Shown: piece by piece, positions 53,287 to 63,328 of the stretch | Position numbering within the stretch: position 1 is the stretch's first letter | Layout of the letters: every line of letters starts with the position of its first letter | Assembly (NCBI GenBank): GCA_017631875.1 | Contig: JAGBSL010000033.1 | Span: 1 to 64,000, forward strand | DNA: 64,000 nucleotides | DNA from: Bacteroidales bacterium | GTDB lineage: Bacteria; Bacteroidota; Bacteroidia; Bacteroidales; UBA932 | Direction of reading: 5' to 3' | Notes under the pieces: generated by a model | What the model saw: only the letters and a program-made list of their open reading frames with translations | What the model was told of the DNA's origin: nothing | Database searches by the model: none | Made by a program: the position numbers and the translations under genes

Positions 53287-55434
53287 ATGAAAAGCAAAAT
53301 GACATTGAGGCTTTGGCAGCTGACAGCTGTACTGTCTGCCGCCCTTCTTGCGTTCTCATGCGAGAAGCCTGACAATCCTGAGCCTCCTAAGGAAGAGCAG
53401 GAGCAACCGGGAAACAACAACGGAAACGAAGACGGAAAGGAGGACGGAAAAGAGGAACCTCAGGAGAAGACCTACGGGATCACACTTCAGGCCACCAGCG
53501 AGTTCTATCAGGTAGACTTCCCAGAATCAGCTAAAGAAGGAGAGACAGTGACAGTTACAGTCACTCCTGTAGAGAATGTAAACATCGTGGCAGTACGCTA
53601 CAACAGCAAGAAAGCTGACCTTGTAAAAGAAAACGTATACAGCTTCGAGATGCCGAAGAAGGATGTCGTAATCACTGTAAACAGCAGCAGTACCGTAACT
53701 GTAGTTCCAAGCAGCTATTACACAGCAGAGGTTGACAAGCCTGTGGCTGAGGCAGGAGACCTCGTTCTGGTCGTATTCGGTGTTTATAATGTTGAGGATA
53801 TAATCGAATCTGCGACAATCAACGGAACCAAAACCGATGTGGAAGTACTGGACATGGGAATATATGGCTGCTCATTCACAATGCCGGAAGGACCTGTTGT
53901 TGTTGAAGGCCACCTCGCATCAGACTACTATGTGATCGAGAGAGAGTGGGATGAGCACTGCACCATCAACATGCTCGACTGCATCAACAACCAGGGCACT
54001 CCAGAAGAGTTCTGCTCTCAGAAAGAGGAAGGCATCGTGCATTTCATATACAGATGGGATCTTGGCTACGATGTGGTCTGCACCGTTACAGGTCTGGAGA
54101 GCGGCAAGGACTACACCGGCGGAGTATTCTGGTCGCTCGCTGCAGACAATCATCTCTACCAGGACTGCTGGGCATTTTACATGCCTGACGAACCAGTTCT
54201 GATCAAGGCTGTCAGCACAGAGAGAAACACTTACGAGGGCGCTGACTTCGTAGGAGAATACACAGGTTACTGGATCACTGCCGGTGAGAACATGATCTAC
54301 AGTTCATCTCAGCCTGCAATGAATCTCGACATGAGAAAGAGCTCAGCATTCTTCGTGAAGACCAGCGACGCCAACGCATACGACTTCTCAGGCATATATA
54401 CTGTAACTGACGGCAAGATTACCTCTGACCGCGAACAGGCTAGAGGTGACTTCGCACTCAGAGGTGACATTCTTGAAGGAGGATATGCATTTGCAATCAT
54501 TGACAACATACTTGAAGACAATGTAGACAACCGCAGATTCTACTTTGCAGGAAAGAACAACTTCGAGTTCGTATGCGCCAGCGACAAATACGCTACACGT
54601 TTCCTTCTCGAGGCGAACGAGGGCGGCCAGAAGTCATGGTACTTCATCGAGAGAGACAACCAGTCGATCAGAAGAGCAGTCGTTACATTCATATCAGGCA
54701 GCTCGATCGGCGAGACATGCGAGGCAAAAGTAAAGGTTGAGGGCGGCATTGCATTCAACAGGACAGAAGAGTTCAAGTACACAAACAGCAACGGCAATTC
54801 TCCTGTATTCACATACCTTGGAAAGGAAGTGGGAACCTACACATCGAACAAGGGAGAGACTCTCGTGCTTGACGGATTCGGCAAGGGTACTTACAACGGC
54901 ACCGAGGGCACATATACCATCGAGAATGGCATCGTGACCTTCACCGACGTAAACGGAAAGGTGACCAAGATGAACACAGATGTCAACAACAAGACATTCA
55001 CTGTGATTGTAGAGGCTTCCGAGGAGACACTCAAGGCGCTTGCTGCCGAGTACAAGACCACAACAGCAAAGATCAGCACAAACGGCACTATATCAGAAAA
55101 AGGTACCGTATATGTAGCATTTGACAGAAACTACTACGGCGACTACTATAAGGGTTATGCCCAGATTAAGATCACATATATTTCAAACGGCTCTACCGTT
55201 GAAATCCTTGGTGACACCAAAAAGTATGTGGTTGATGAGGTTGAGCGTACAGTGACATTCCCAAGCGTGGTTCAGGGAGATGGCGTACATTCAAACTCAA
55301 CAATCAAGAAGGACGTCGTATTCAAGATTTCTGACGACTTCAAGACACTTACATTGGTGAATGACTACATCTACTCTACCAACCCGAACGACTTCTGCCT
55401 CGGAGGCGCAGTCCTCAACGCAGTAGAAGAGTAA
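53287..55434 (+). CDS. Large beta-rich lipoprotein of unknown function
   Basis: Product of 715 residues with lipobox AFSC near residue 25. A low-complexity linker rich in Pro, Glu, Asn, Gly and Asp follows (about 27-62). The body is beta-rich, with two or three repeated modules of the type YQVDFPESAKEGETVTVTVT and FEMPKKDVVITV (about 65-210) that resemble bacterial repeat domains of cell-surface proteins. A long C-terminal region shows no match I recognise. Last gene of the M6 operon, 14 bases after the small lipoprotein. Its terminator appears to have been broken by the IS3 remnant. Confidence 0.78.
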   Translation: MKSKMTLRLWQLTAVLSAALLAFSCEKPDNPEPPKEEQEQPGNNNGNEDGKEDGKEEPQEKTYGITLQATSEFYQVDFPESAKEGETVTVTVTPVENVNIVAVRYNSKKADLVKENVYSFEMPKKDVVITVNSSSTVTVVPSSYYTAEVDKPVAEAGDLVLVVFGVYNVEDIIESATINGTKTDVEVLDMGIYGCSFTMPEGPVVVEGHLASDYYVIEREWDEHCTINMLDCINNQGTPEEFCSQKEEGIVHFIYRWDLGYDVVCTVTGLESGKDYTGGVFWSLAADNHLYQDCWAFYMPDEPVLIKAVSTERNTYEGADFVGEYTGYWITAGENMIYSSSQPAMNLDMRKSSAFFVKTSDANAYDFSGIYTVTDGKITSDREQARGDFALRGDILEGGYAFAIIDNILEDNVDNRRFYFAGKNNFEFVCASDKYATRFLLEANEGGQKSWYFIERDNQSIRRAVVTFISGSSIGETCEAKVKVEGGIAFNRTEEFKYTNSNGNSPVFTYLGKEVGTYTSNKGETLVLDGFGKGTYNGTEGTYTIENGIVTFTDVNGKVTKMNTDVNNKTFTVIVEASEETLKALAAEYKTTTAKISTNGTISEKGTVYVAFDRNYYGDYYKGYAQIKITYISNGSTVEILGDTKKYVVDEVERTVTFPSVVQGDGVHSNSTIKKDVVFKISDDFKTLTLVNDYIYSTNPNDFCLGGAVLNAVEE

Positions 55435-55454
55435 TCCGGTTTAAATAAAATAAA

Positions 55455-55498
55455 GAAGCCGACCCAAAAGTGACATGAACCCCGAAAAGTTGGACGGT
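55455..55498 (+). other. Half terminator and IS3 end at the insertion boundary
   Basis: GAAGCCGACCCAAAAG (55455-55470) looks like the left arm and loop of a terminator similar to that at 55902-55930, but the right arm is missing. The next base begins TGACATGAACCCCGAAAAGT, which resembles an IS3-family terminal inverted repeat. The other IS end is not found. Confidence 0.45.
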
Positions 55499-55507
55499 TT
55501 AACATTA

Positions 55508-55807
55508 TTAAGAGGCGGACTTAGATTGGAACAGAGCTCGGTATTGTACCGGGCTCTTTCCTTTTAGCCTCAGTTTGATTCTATCATTATTGTAGTAGCG
55601 TATATACTTAACCAGTTCCTTAGCGAACTGCTCTACACTGTCCCACTCCTGCAAATATAGCAACTCAGACTTCATAAGCCCAAAGAAGTTTTCCATCATG
55701 GCATTGTCAAGGCAGTTGCCTTTACGAGACATACTTTGTACTATTTCTTTATCTTTAAATGCTTTCTGATATCTCAGATGCTGATAATGCCATCCTTGAT
55801 CAGAAGA
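55508..55807 (-). pseudogene. IS3-family transposase (OrfB) C-terminal remnant
   Basis: The reverse-strand frame begins at SSDQGWHYQHL, covering the second Asp of the DDE triad. It continues through SMSRKGNCLDNAMMENFFG (catalytic Glu) to the usual C-terminus KGKSPVQYRALF. The first about two thirds of the transposase, OrfA and the left end are gone: upstream of 55807 the sequence changes to unrelated hairpin-rich DNA. The remaining frame has no internal stop, so the loss may be fairly recent. It cannot be active. Confidence 0.85.
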
Positions 55808-55898
55808 GCTTTAGCTCGCCGGTCGGGGCCCACGAAGTGGGAGGGATTTAGTTTTCCGTTGTTATCCTCCTGAACTTCTCTCACTCCCCCCCAAAAAA
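55806..55898. repeat. Hairpin-rich segment beside the IS3 remnant
   Basis: Contains GAGCTTTAGCTC (55806-55817) and CCCAC / GTGGG with loop GAA (55829-55841). The second is close in form to hairpin D of the hairpin-array repeats. The rest, to 55898, has no recognisable content apart from a C7 run before A8. Confidence 0.5.
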
Positions 55899-55930
55899 AA
55901 CAGAAGCTGACCTTTTGGGTCAGCCTCTCT
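55893..55930 (-). terminator. Terminator of the collagen-like lipoprotein gene
   Basis: Reverse-strand stem GCTGACC / GGTCAGC with loop CAAAA, followed by TTCTGTTTTTTTT. It lies 25 bases beyond the stop codon. Confidence 0.88.
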
Positions 55931-55954
55931 CTTGTATTATGTCACGCGCAGTGA

Positions 55955-58900
55955 TTAGTTGAGCTTGAAGATCGAAAGACCACCGCCCTGCATCATCGCT
56001 ACGATGTGAGTTGCACCGTCAACTGTCACGACTGCACAGTCACCATAAGTGTTGCCTGCTACGCATGAAGCTTTGTCACCCTCATAAAGAGGAGCTGTGA
56101 ACACTGGCTCAGATGCCACTGAAGCAGCAAGGCTACCCTTATCCTCAACTACCACGAGGTCACAATGTGTATTGTCTGGAAGCTGTACATATGCGATGTA
56201 CTTAGTCTCGTTATGAGTGAAGAACTGGAAGCTGAATGCGCCGTTAAGCTCTGGATTTGTGCTTGCAACGTCCCACTTAGGCCAGAATCCGCCTGAATGA
56301 GTCTCACCAGCTGTGTTAGGAGTCCAGAAGCCAGCTGAAGAAGCTGTTGTAAGGAGAGCCTCAGTTGTTCCTGGATAAACAGTCACCTCAGCAAGACCAC
56401 CACCGAATGTGTCGAACCAAGCATACTCTCTAAGGTCTGCAGATGTTGCACCGTCCTTAATACCGAAGCCCATAACCTTTGTACCTGACTGTGATGGAGC
56501 ATAGATCTTACCGTTCTGCCATGTGCCAGTTATAGAGATTCTGTCACCATATCTTCTCCAGTCAGAAGCATTTGCAACGCCATCCCATCTGTAAGCATGG
56601 AAGAGTACAGGGTCTGCATCTGTACCGTTTGAATAAGCATAGATGTTGAAGTTCTGGTTACTGTCTACTGCAAGATTTGTAGCTACAAGAACAGGATCAC
56701 CTGCCTCGTTAGGCACGCAACGAAGAGCTGAAACAGCGTGTGTTCCGCCTGAAATGCCTGCTGTAGGGAGTGACTTGTATACTGGAGTTACATCACCTGC
56801 AAGGAGAGAAGCGATCTCGACTGCATAGATCTTTGCAGTAGCTTCTGATGAGTTGAGGTAAACATACTCATTGTCAGCAGCCATGGTACGGTTTGCGATA
56901 CCAGGGATGAAGCTGCACCATGCATCTGTACCATTTGAATAGTAAGCAGCTACGCAATCAGCAAATGCCTTTGGTTCCTCTGGCTCTGGCTCACCACCTG
57001 CCATGTTAGGGTTTGTGAGGACGTAGTTCTGAACATAGTTGCTGTAAAGGCTTGTTGCCTTAAGGGTATTGCCTTCTACTGTAAGTACAGCGCCGCCATG
57101 ATACTGGAGAGGGCCGTAGCCATTATGGGTAGCAGCTTCCTCAAGAGTCACAGTTGTGCCGTCCTCTGAGAGTGTTCCATAGTATGAGCTTGAGTATGGA
57201 GTGCCATACATTGTCATCTTGAACATATTCTCGAAGTAGAGCTTGCCGTCGACAACGCTTACAGTAACGGCGTCGTTTACGCAAGACTCATAAGTCGCTG
57301 GGTCATACTTCATATAAGTATTAGTGAAGGTCTCTGTCCAAGTACCTGCGAACTTAGCGAGCGGATCTTCTTCCTCGCCGCCACCGATTACCATGTCTGG
57401 GTTGACTGCAGAATAATTTACGATCTGTCCACCAAATGCACTAGCTGCCGAAATTGTATTGCCCTCTACAGTCAGTTCTACTGTACCAACATATGCAATT
57501 GGTCCAAAATACTTATGCTCTCCGTCAACGAGAGTAATGGTCTTACCATCTTCAGAAAGCTCACCATACAAGTTACCTGCTCCGTATGGGTGCTTGAATG
57601 CGTTTTCAAAATAGAGCTTTCCGTCAACAACTGAAATAGTGAATTCATTGGTAACTGTTACCAAAGAACCGTCCCAATTCGCATACTGGAATGTCTCTGT
57701 CCATGTACCAGCGAATGCGTCAATACCAACTGCATCACCACCTGCAGGAGCGTCAACCTTTACACCTGCTGTGTAGTCATAGATATAAGCACTGCGGCTT
57801 GTAGCATAGTTGTATGTGCTGATCTTCTCAACTGAGAATGTCTTCTCAACTGAGTCGTAAGCAAGCTCGATGTCCTTAGAGAAACCGTAGCTGAGAACTG
57901 CATCCTTATAATATACTGTAAGAACGTCACCTTCTACGTCAGCATAGTAAACGCCACCCTTGTTAGAGATCATCTGACCATTGTTGAAGTATGCGTCAGC
58001 GACAAACATGTTGTTTACCTTGTAGACACCCTTTGTGAAGTCGTCTGAAAGCTCGAATGTGAAGACGCCCTTCTTGTTTGAAGGAGTTTCGAGAGACATG
58101 TCCTCATATCTTGAGAGCTTGAATGACTCTGCCCACTCTACAGGCTCACCAGCTTCGTCAGCGATCCACTCAGGATAGTAGTTCTTCTGAGCCACCTCGA
58201 ATGTTGCAAGAACCTTGTCGCCCTTCTTCATTGTAACTGTAGCGACATTGTCGTATGCAGTTGTGTTAGCCTCAGCTGCAGAAAGAACTACAGTCTCCTC
58301 ACGGATAGCCTTGGTCTCGGAATACTGGAGCCATGCACCGTCGATCTCGATCTCATAGTCTGTTGTTGTAGTTACAGGAACCTCAACTTCGCCACCGAGT
58401 GGTGAAACATAGTATGTTGTAGCTCCAACCTCAAAGAAGTCATCACCGTTGAATGAGATAGTCTTAGCCTTGAGCTCGCCTGTTGTGTTGTTGAGCGCAT
58501 AAAGGTCAACATATCCTGCACCATAAGCTGGAGTCACGCTTACCACCTTCTCAGCAGGGAGAACAACAGCCTCACAGTTTGAAGAAGAAAGGATGCGTAC
58601 AACAACCTCGTCAGACTCAGCAGCACCTACGATCTGGTAAGGGACTTTGTAAGTCTCACCTGCGATGATCTTAGTCTCAGTGAGAGTGAAAAGAATGTTG
58701 AAGTTGTCTGCAAGCGGAAGCTCGTATACAGTACCGTCAACGAGAGTGACCACGAGGTAGCCGTCAACAAGCTCAACGCTCTTGAAGAATGCATCACCAG
58801 CCTCTCCCTTCTCGCCCTGTGGACCCTGTGGACCTGTCTCACCCTGTGGACCCTGTGGACCTGTCTCACCCTGTGGACCCTGTGGACCTGTCTCACCCTG

Positions 58901-59326
58901 AGGACCCTGTGGACCTGTCTCACCCTGAGGACCCTGTGGACCTGTCTCACCCTGAGGACCCTGTGCGCCTGTCTCACCCTGTGGACCCTGTGCGCCGGTG
59001 TCACCCTTGTCGCCCTTGTCACCTTTATCTCCCTTGTCACCTTTGGCTCCGTCTGCACCATTATAGATGTTAATCTTTGAGCCGTCTGACATAAGGAGCT
59101 CATAACCGCCTTCGATCTGATTGTAGTCAACTACTGTAAGACCGGTCTGAACAGCGTTCTTGAGAGCCTCCAAATCACTCTTGATCTGATTCACATCTTC
59201 CTCGACCTGCTCGAGTCTCTCATTGAGAGCCGAATCATCGTAGCATGATGTAAATACAGGACATGCGACAGCCGCCAGGATCATCGATCCATAGGTCAGC
59301 TTTTGAAAAAATTGTCCGATTTTCAT
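55955..59326 (-). CDS. Collagen-like BACON-domain surface lipoprotein
   Basis: Product of 1123 residues. Lipobox FTSC (Cys28). A coiled coil (about 33-60; [20 protein letters not shown]). A collagen-like Gly-X-Y tract of 29 triplets (90-177) that contains GDK repeats and seven nine-residue units GxQGPQGET. A BACON domain (about 325-400). Two tandem homologous modules beginning FAGTWTETF (about 535-640 and 655-755). A C-terminal beta-propeller-like domain (about 775-1123). A coiled-coil trimer followed by a collagen stalk and distal domains suggests a surface fibre holding a binding head. Ligand unknown. No TAnnTTTG element found upstream. Confidence 0.85.
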   Translation of the reverse strand: MKIGQFFQKLTYGSMILAAVACPVFTSCYDDSALNERLEQVEEDVNQIKSDLEALKNAVQTGLTVVDYNQIEGGYELLMSDGSKINIYNGADGAKGDKGDKGDKGDKGDTGAQGPQGETGAQGPQGETGPQGPQGETGPQGPQGETGPQGPQGETGPQGPQGETGPQGPQGEKGEAGDAFFKSVELVDGYLVVTLVDGTVYELPLADNFNILFTLTETKIIAGETYKVPYQIVGAAESDEVVVRILSSSNCEAVVLPAEKVVSVTPAYGAGYVDLYALNNTTGELKAKTISFNGDDFFEVGATTYYVSPLGGEVEVPVTTTTDYEIEIDGAWLQYSETKAIREETVVLSAAEANTTAYDNVATVTMKKGDKVLATFEVAQKNYYPEWIADEAGEPVEWAESFKLSRYEDMSLETPSNKKGVFTFELSDDFTKGVYKVNNMFVADAYFNNGQMISNKGGVYYADVEGDVLTVYYKDAVLSYGFSKDIELAYDSVEKTFSVEKISTYNYATSRSAYIYDYTAGVKVDAPAGGDAVGIDAFAGTWTETFQYANWDGSLVTVTNEFTISVVDGKLYFENAFKHPYGAGNLYGELSEDGKTITLVDGEHKYFGPIAYVGTVELTVEGNTISAASAFGGQIVNYSAVNPDMVIGGGEEEDPLAKFAGTWTETFTNTYMKYDPATYESCVNDAVTVSVVDGKLYFENMFKMTMYGTPYSSSYYGTLSEDGTTVTLEEAATHNGYGPLQYHGGAVLTVEGNTLKATSLYSNYVQNYVLTNPNMAGGEPEPEEPKAFADCVAAYYSNGTDAWCSFIPGIANRTMAADNEYVYLNSSEATAKIYAVEIASLLAGDVTPVYKSLPTAGISGGTHAVSALRCVPNEAGDPVLVATNLAVDSNQNFNIYAYSNGTDADPVLFHAYRWDGVANASDWRRYGDRISITGTWQNGKIYAPSQSGTKVMGFGIKDGATSADLREYAWFDTFGGGLAEVTVYPGTTEALLTTASSAGFWTPNTAGETHSGGFWPKWDVASTNPELNGAFSFQFFTHNETKYIAYVQLPDNTHCDLVVVEDKGSLAASVASEPVFTAPLYEGDKASCVAGNTYGDCAVVTVDGATHIVAMMQGGGLSIFKLN
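58808..58996 (-). repeat. 27-bp tandem repeat, seven units, coding for collagen-like units
   Basis: Seven in-frame 27-base units, each coding for a nine-residue collagen-like stretch. Two units start GAQ and five GPQ; the last ends EK instead of ET. The units are nearly identical at the DNA level, so copy number can change without breaking the frame. Confidence 0.93.
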
Positions 59327-59402
59327 AATGTTAAAGATTAGTTGTTATTAATTTAATAGAGTTGTTGCGCACAAAACTCCGTAAAAATAGAAAAAAATCT
59401 CG

Positions 59403-59410
59403 TACATTTG
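59403..59410 (+). promoter_or_regulatory. -7 promoter element for tpiA
   Basis: TACATTTG, 94 bases before the tpiA ATG. The leader contains a small hairpin GGCAA / TTGCC at 59431-59443. Confidence 0.62.
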
Positions 59411-59504
59411 CACGGTTTTTCAGGTTTTTAGGCAATTTTTGCCAAAAATACCACACAACACCACACCAAAATAGAATTTTCAACAATTTAAATAGTATAA
59501 AACA

Positions 59505-60257
59505 ATGAGAAAACACATCGTAGCAGGCAACTGGAAGATGAACACAACAGTTGCTGAGGGCGTAGAGCTCGCAAAGGCAGTAGTAGAGGCTTCAGCTGAG
59601 GTTCCAGCTGACGTAAAGCTCATCATCGCTCCGCCATTCACTCACCTTTATCCTGTAGCTGAGGTTGTAAAGGGATCTCCTGTAGGTCTTTCATCACAGA
59701 ACTGCGCTGACCACGTAAAGGGCGCATACACCGGTGAGGTTGCAGTAAACATGATCGCTGGTCTCGGTGCTGAGTACGTTATCCTCGGTCACTCTGAGAG
59801 AAGAGAGTACTATGGTGAGACTGACGCTACCCTCGTAGAGAAGGTTAAGCTTGCTCTCGCTGAGGGTCTTTCTCCAATCTTCTGCATCGGCGAGAAGAAG
59901 GAGGAGCGCGAGGCTGGCCGTCACTTCGAGGTTGTGACTGAGCAGGTAAAGAACGTTCTCTTCGAGCTTACAGCTGAGGAGATGGCAAAGATCGTAGTTG
60001 CTTACGAGCCGGTATGGGCTATCGGAACAGGTCTTACAGCAACTGCAGAGCAGGCACAGGAGATCCACGCTGAGATCCGCAAGGTTCTCGCTGAGAAGTT
60101 CGGTGAGCTCGCACAGGAGATCTCTATCCTTTACGGCGGTTCATGCAACCCTACAAACGCTAAGGAGCTCTTCGCATGTCCAGATATCGACGGTGGTCTT
60201 ATCGGTGGTGCAGCTCTCAAGGCTGACAGCTTCAAGGCAATCGCACTTAGCTTCTAA
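59505..60257 (+). CDS. tpiA: Triosephosphate isomerase
   Basis: Glycolytic enzyme interconverting glyceraldehyde-3-phosphate and dihydroxyacetone phosphate; 250 residues, TIM barrel. Active-site residues are visible in GNWKMN (Lys), LGHSERR (His) and [11 protein letters not shown] (Glu). Strongly biased codons indicate high expression. It is followed after six bases by the M49-like lipoprotein gene. Confidence 0.97.
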   Translation: MRKHIVAGNWKMNTTVAEGVELAKAVVEASAEVPADVKLIIAPPFTHLYPVAEVVKGSPVGLSSQNCADHVKGAYTGEVAVNMIAGLGAEYVILGHSERREYYGETDATLVEKVKLALAEGLSPIFCIGEKKEEREAGRHFEVVTEQVKNVLFELTAEEMAKIVVAYEPVWAIGTGLTATAEQAQEIHAEIRKVLAEKFGELAQEISILYGGSCNPTNAKELFACPDIDGGLIGGAALKADSFKAIALSF

Positions 60258-60263
60258 TTGAAC

Positions 60264-61862
60264 ATGAAGAAGTTATATATAATTGCAGCCACTGCCCTTG
60301 CAGTGGCTGCTTGTGGTCAGAACAATGAGTCTGACCTCAAGGAGAAGGTTGAGAGCTACGCAGTGGTAGAGGTGAAGTCACCTCTCTACGACGCTCTTTC
60401 TGAGAACGACAAGAAGATTGTAGGACTCTTCCGCGAGGCTGCGGAGATCATGGACGGTCTCTTCTGGAAGCAGACATTCGGCGACAAGTCTCTCATCGAG
60501 AACATGCCGGACGGTTACGCAAAGGCTTACGCCATGATCAACTACGGTCCATGGGATCACCTTGACAATAACGCCTCATTCGTAGAGGGCTACGGCGAGA
60601 AGCCGCTCGGTTGCCAGTACTATCCGCAGGACATGACTATGGAGGAGTGGGAGGCATTCGACGACCCGGACAAGCTTAGCCTCTACACTGTAATCCGTCG
60701 TGACGAGAACGGAGCTCTCAAGACCGTATGGTATCGCGACGAATACAAGGAGGAGCTTGACAAGGTATGCGCGCTTCTGGAAGAAGCTGCTGCCCTCACA
60801 ACCAACGAGGGTATGCGCACATACCTCACTGAGCGCGTGAAGGCTTTCCGCACAGACGATTACCTTGCCAGCGACCTCGCTTGGATGGACATGAAGGACT
60901 GCAACATGGACCTGGTGATCGGACCTATCGAGAACTATGACGACCACCTCTTCGAGGCTAAGGCTGCATACGAGGCATTCATTCTCCTCAAGGACGAGAC
61001 CCGCAGCGCCAACCTCGCAAAGTACGTCGCACTCCTCCCTACCCTCCAGCAGATGCTCCCATGCGCTCCTGAGTACAAGACTTTCGTACCTGGAACATCA
61101 TCAGACCTCAACGTTTACGACGCGATCTACTATGCTGGTGACTGCAATGCCGGCAGCAAGACCATCGCGATCAACCTCCCTAACGACGAGAGGGTACACG
61201 CGGCAAAGGGCGCACGCCGCCTCCAGCTCTACAACAGCATGATGGCGAAGTTCGACAAGATCATGGCACCTATCGGAGAAGTCCTCATGGTTCCTGAGCA
61301 GCTCGAGTACCTCAGCGCTGACGCATTCTTCTGGAACGTGACCTTCCACGAGGTAGCTCACGGACTCGGAGTGAAGCAGACAATCAACGGAAAGGGTACA
61401 GTAGACCAGGCTATGGGTGACCAGAAGACTTCATGGGAAGAGGCTAAGGCTGACATCCTCGGTCTGTTCATGGTAAGCAAGCTCATCGACATGGGCGAGA
61501 TCACAGACATCACAAAGGAGCAGTCCCTCGCTACCTTCATCGCAGGTATCGTACGTTCAGTACGCTTCGGTTTCGCATCATCACACGGAAAGGCTAACAT
61601 GATGTGCTACAACTACATGGAGGATCACGGTGCATTCACCCGCAACGAGGAAGGCAAGTGGGTGATCGACTTCGAGAAGGCCGCTGCGGCGGTAGATTCA
61701 TGGGCAGCCCTCATCCTCGAGACACAGGCTACCGGAAACTTCGAGTTCGCACAGCAGTATGCGGCCGAGAACGCAAGCATCCGCGAGGCTCTCGCAGCCG
61801 ACATCGAGAAGGTGAACGGCGCAGGCATCCCACGTGACATCGTATTCGATTTCGCTTGGTAA
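60264..61862 (+). CDS. M49-like zinc peptidase lipoprotein (HEVAH type)
   Basis: Product of 532 residues with lipobox AAC near residue 17 (LAVAACGQNN). The zinc motif is HEVAHGLG (His362-His366) followed by EEAKADILG, the arrangement of the M49-related family that has HExxH instead of HExxxGH. These are annotated as Zn-dependent hydrolases or DPP III-like proteins; the substrate is unknown. The ATG at 60264 is preferred over an in-frame TTG two codons earlier. It is probably cotranscribed with tpiA, an odd pairing of a surface hydrolase with glycolysis. Confidence 0.86.
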   Translation: MKKLYIIAATALAVAACGQNNESDLKEKVESYAVVEVKSPLYDALSENDKKIVGLFREAAEIMDGLFWKQTFGDKSLIENMPDGYAKAYAMINYGPWDHLDNNASFVEGYGEKPLGCQYYPQDMTMEEWEAFDDPDKLSLYTVIRRDENGALKTVWYRDEYKEELDKVCALLEEAAALTTNEGMRTYLTERVKAFRTDDYLASDLAWMDMKDCNMDLVIGPIENYDDHLFEAKAAYEAFILLKDETRSANLAKYVALLPTLQQMLPCAPEYKTFVPGTSSDLNVYDAIYYAGDCNAGSKTIAINLPNDERVHAAKGARRLQLYNSMMAKFDKIMAPIGEVLMVPEQLEYLSADAFFWNVTFHEVAHGLGVKQTINGKGTVDQAMGDQKTSWEEAKADILGLFMVSKLIDMGEITDITKEQSLATFIAGIVRSVRFGFASSHGKANMMCYNYMEDHGAFTRNEEGKWVIDFEKAAAAVDSWAALILETQATGNFEFAQQYAAENASIREALAADIEKVNGAGIPRDIVFDFAW

Positions 61863-61889
61863 ACCCCATCGATCGCACTTTTATAGGAA

Positions 61890-61937
61890 AAACGCTCTAG
61901 GCACCCATAATTTTTGGGGTACCTAGAGCGTTTTCAG
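61890..61937 (+). terminator. Terminator after the M49-like gene
   Basis: AAAACGCTCTAGG (61890-61902) pairs with CCTAGAGCGTTTT (61923-61935), with further G/C pairs inside. Confidence 0.88.
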
Positions 61938-61996
61938 CACTAAAATACACTCAACTCCATCTTTACCATCATCTCCGTCCTTTCACGAGAATTATT

Positions 61997-62638
61997 TCAG
62001 GAAAGAATATCTTCCGGAAGACAACTGAGAACTCTAGCAATTTTCAGCACGGTCGCCGCTTCGGCTCTTGATATATCCTGATAGTTCTGTTCGTACGCCT
62101 GTATCATTCTGAGTTTTACTCCAGACCTTTCTGCAAGCTCCTGCTGGGTTAATCCAGCAGACTTGCGCTGTCTCTTCAGCTGATTGACAGACAGGGCCTT
62201 CTGCCGGGTCATCATTTCAGCGGCAGTATCCACCAGTTTGGATATATCCGCCTCATGGTGAGTGGGATACAGGGCAATAAGGAATTGCAGAGTCACTCCC
62301 CATCCGTTGATTCTTTCAAATGAGCATCCTGTATGCCACTGCAGATATGCCAACACCCAACCTGCCCAATATACCGCAGATTTTCCGGAATATCTGTATT
62401 CCGCATAAACGGGAGTACCGCCGGTCTGCTCCACCACTTTTTCAGCCAATTCAATGCCCGACATACCTGCAACGTAACGCGGGTTTCCCTTGCCGAACTG
62501 CTTTGATATATCGCTCACAAGGAACCTGTTAAAGAACATCTCGGCACCCCCATAAGCCATAGCGCCATAATCCAGCATCACAGCCAGATTCGACATTGCA
62601 TCATCCAGATATATTTTATCGTAAGCGTTCATCGTCAT
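61997..62638 (-). CDS. HTH-containing antitoxin-like protein
   Basis: Product of 213 residues. The C-terminal 60 residues form an XRE-type helix-turn-helix (LKRQRKSAGLTQQELAERSG, then MIQAYEQNYQDISRAEAATV). The N-terminal 145 residues form a domain often found with such regulators beside DUF3990 genes; I cannot name it with certainty. Its start overlaps the upstream DUF3990 gene by 23 bases. Palindromes at the promoter suggest it represses its own operon. An antitoxin role is inferred. Confidence 0.78.
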   Translation of the reverse strand: MTMNAYDKIYLDDAMSNLAVMLDYGAMAYGGAEMFFNRFLVSDISKQFGKGNPRYVAGMSGIELAEKVVEQTGGTPVYAEYRYSGKSAVYWAGWVLAYLQWHTGCSFERINGWGVTLQFLIALYPTHHEADISKLVDTAAEMMTRQKALSVNQLKRQRKSAGLTQQELAERSGVKLRMIQAYEQNYQDISRAEAATVLKIARVLSCLPEDILS

Positions 62639-63281
62639 TCTTCCATTGCTGTCTGATTATATCAAGGATATAAGTGCCTTTAAGCGGGTTGGATGCCGCC
62701 TTTATCTTCTGATAGTCCTCTCTCGCCTTAAGATCCCTGCTTATCCACTTGGAATGGTATATACTGCTGTCTACGGGACTGGCATCCTGAAAAGTCAGCG
62801 AGCAAAATGCCTTCTCACTTTTGAGAACAACCTGCTCACCAAGTTCACCGAGTTTCATAGCTCGCGAGAGTTCTTCTAGAGACAGACCGTTATTAAGGAA
62901 TGTCTTGGCAAAAGAGAAGTATGAATCATCTGCCCTATAGCCCCTGATTATGTCAAATGTCTTATATTCAGGCAAGAAGGTCTCCAGCATATAATCTCTT
63001 GCTGCAGAAGCCAGGCCTGCCGACAAGTCGAAAGTGCGGTTCTCAAGCAGTATAGCCATCCAGTTCAAGATATGGAGCTTCGTCAAGTCGCATACATTCA
63101 TATCTGACATATCCAATTCATAACAATTGACAAAGCCGTCCTTACCCGTTGAACAAGCCCACTCTTTAGCAAGTTCCAAATGTTCCGTGCAGTAGAGACC
63201 CACCCCATAGTCATTCTTACGGTTTCCCTTACCAAGCTCTGGCCTTTCTATGATCCCAACGGATCCGTGATATAGCTTCAT
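62616..63281 (-). CDS. DUF3990 protein (ADP-ribosyltransferase-like toxin candidate)
   Basis: Product of 221 residues. The N-terminus MKLYHGS and the block NDYGVGLYCTEHLELAKEWA are the hallmark of DUF3990, a family with an ADP-ribosyltransferase-like fold. The remaining active-site residue cannot be assigned by eye; a Glu in GELGEQVVL is possible. It is first gene of a two-gene operon with an HTH protein, overlapping it by 23 bases, the layout of a toxin-antitoxin pair. Toxicity is inferred. Confidence 0.8.
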   Translation of the reverse strand: MKLYHGSVGIIERPELGKGNRKNDYGVGLYCTEHLELAKEWACSTGKDGFVNCYELDMSDMNVCDLTKLHILNWMAILLENRTFDLSAGLASAARDYMLETFLPEYKTFDIIRGYRADDSYFSFAKTFLNNGLSLEELSRAMKLGELGEQVVLKSEKAFCSLTFQDASPVDSSIYHSKWISRDLKAREDYQKIKAASNPLKGTYILDIIRQQWKNDDERLR

Positions 63282-63300
63282 AACTCCCCAATATTAAAAG

Positions 63301-63328
63301 TATCGTTATAACGATATTTGCAAATATA
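63301..63328 (-). promoter_or_regulatory. Promoter with overlapping palindromic operators, DUF3990-HTH operon
   Basis: Reverse-strand TATATTTG at 63321-63328 is the -7 box. Two perfect palindromes overlap it and the expected transcription start: TATCGTTATAACGATA (63301-63316) and ATATTTGCAAATAT (63314-63327). They are likely operator sites for the HTH protein. Confidence 0.62.

Noticed and set aside
55508..55732. Intact small transposase gene of 74 codons
   Set aside because: The frame continues upstream without a start and matches only the C-terminal third of an IS3 OrfB; it is a remnant.
58789..59073. Regular 27-bp repeats that could be taken for a CRISPR array
   Set aside because: The units are contiguous with no spacers, and code in frame for collagen-like Gly-X-Y residues in a long lipoprotein gene.
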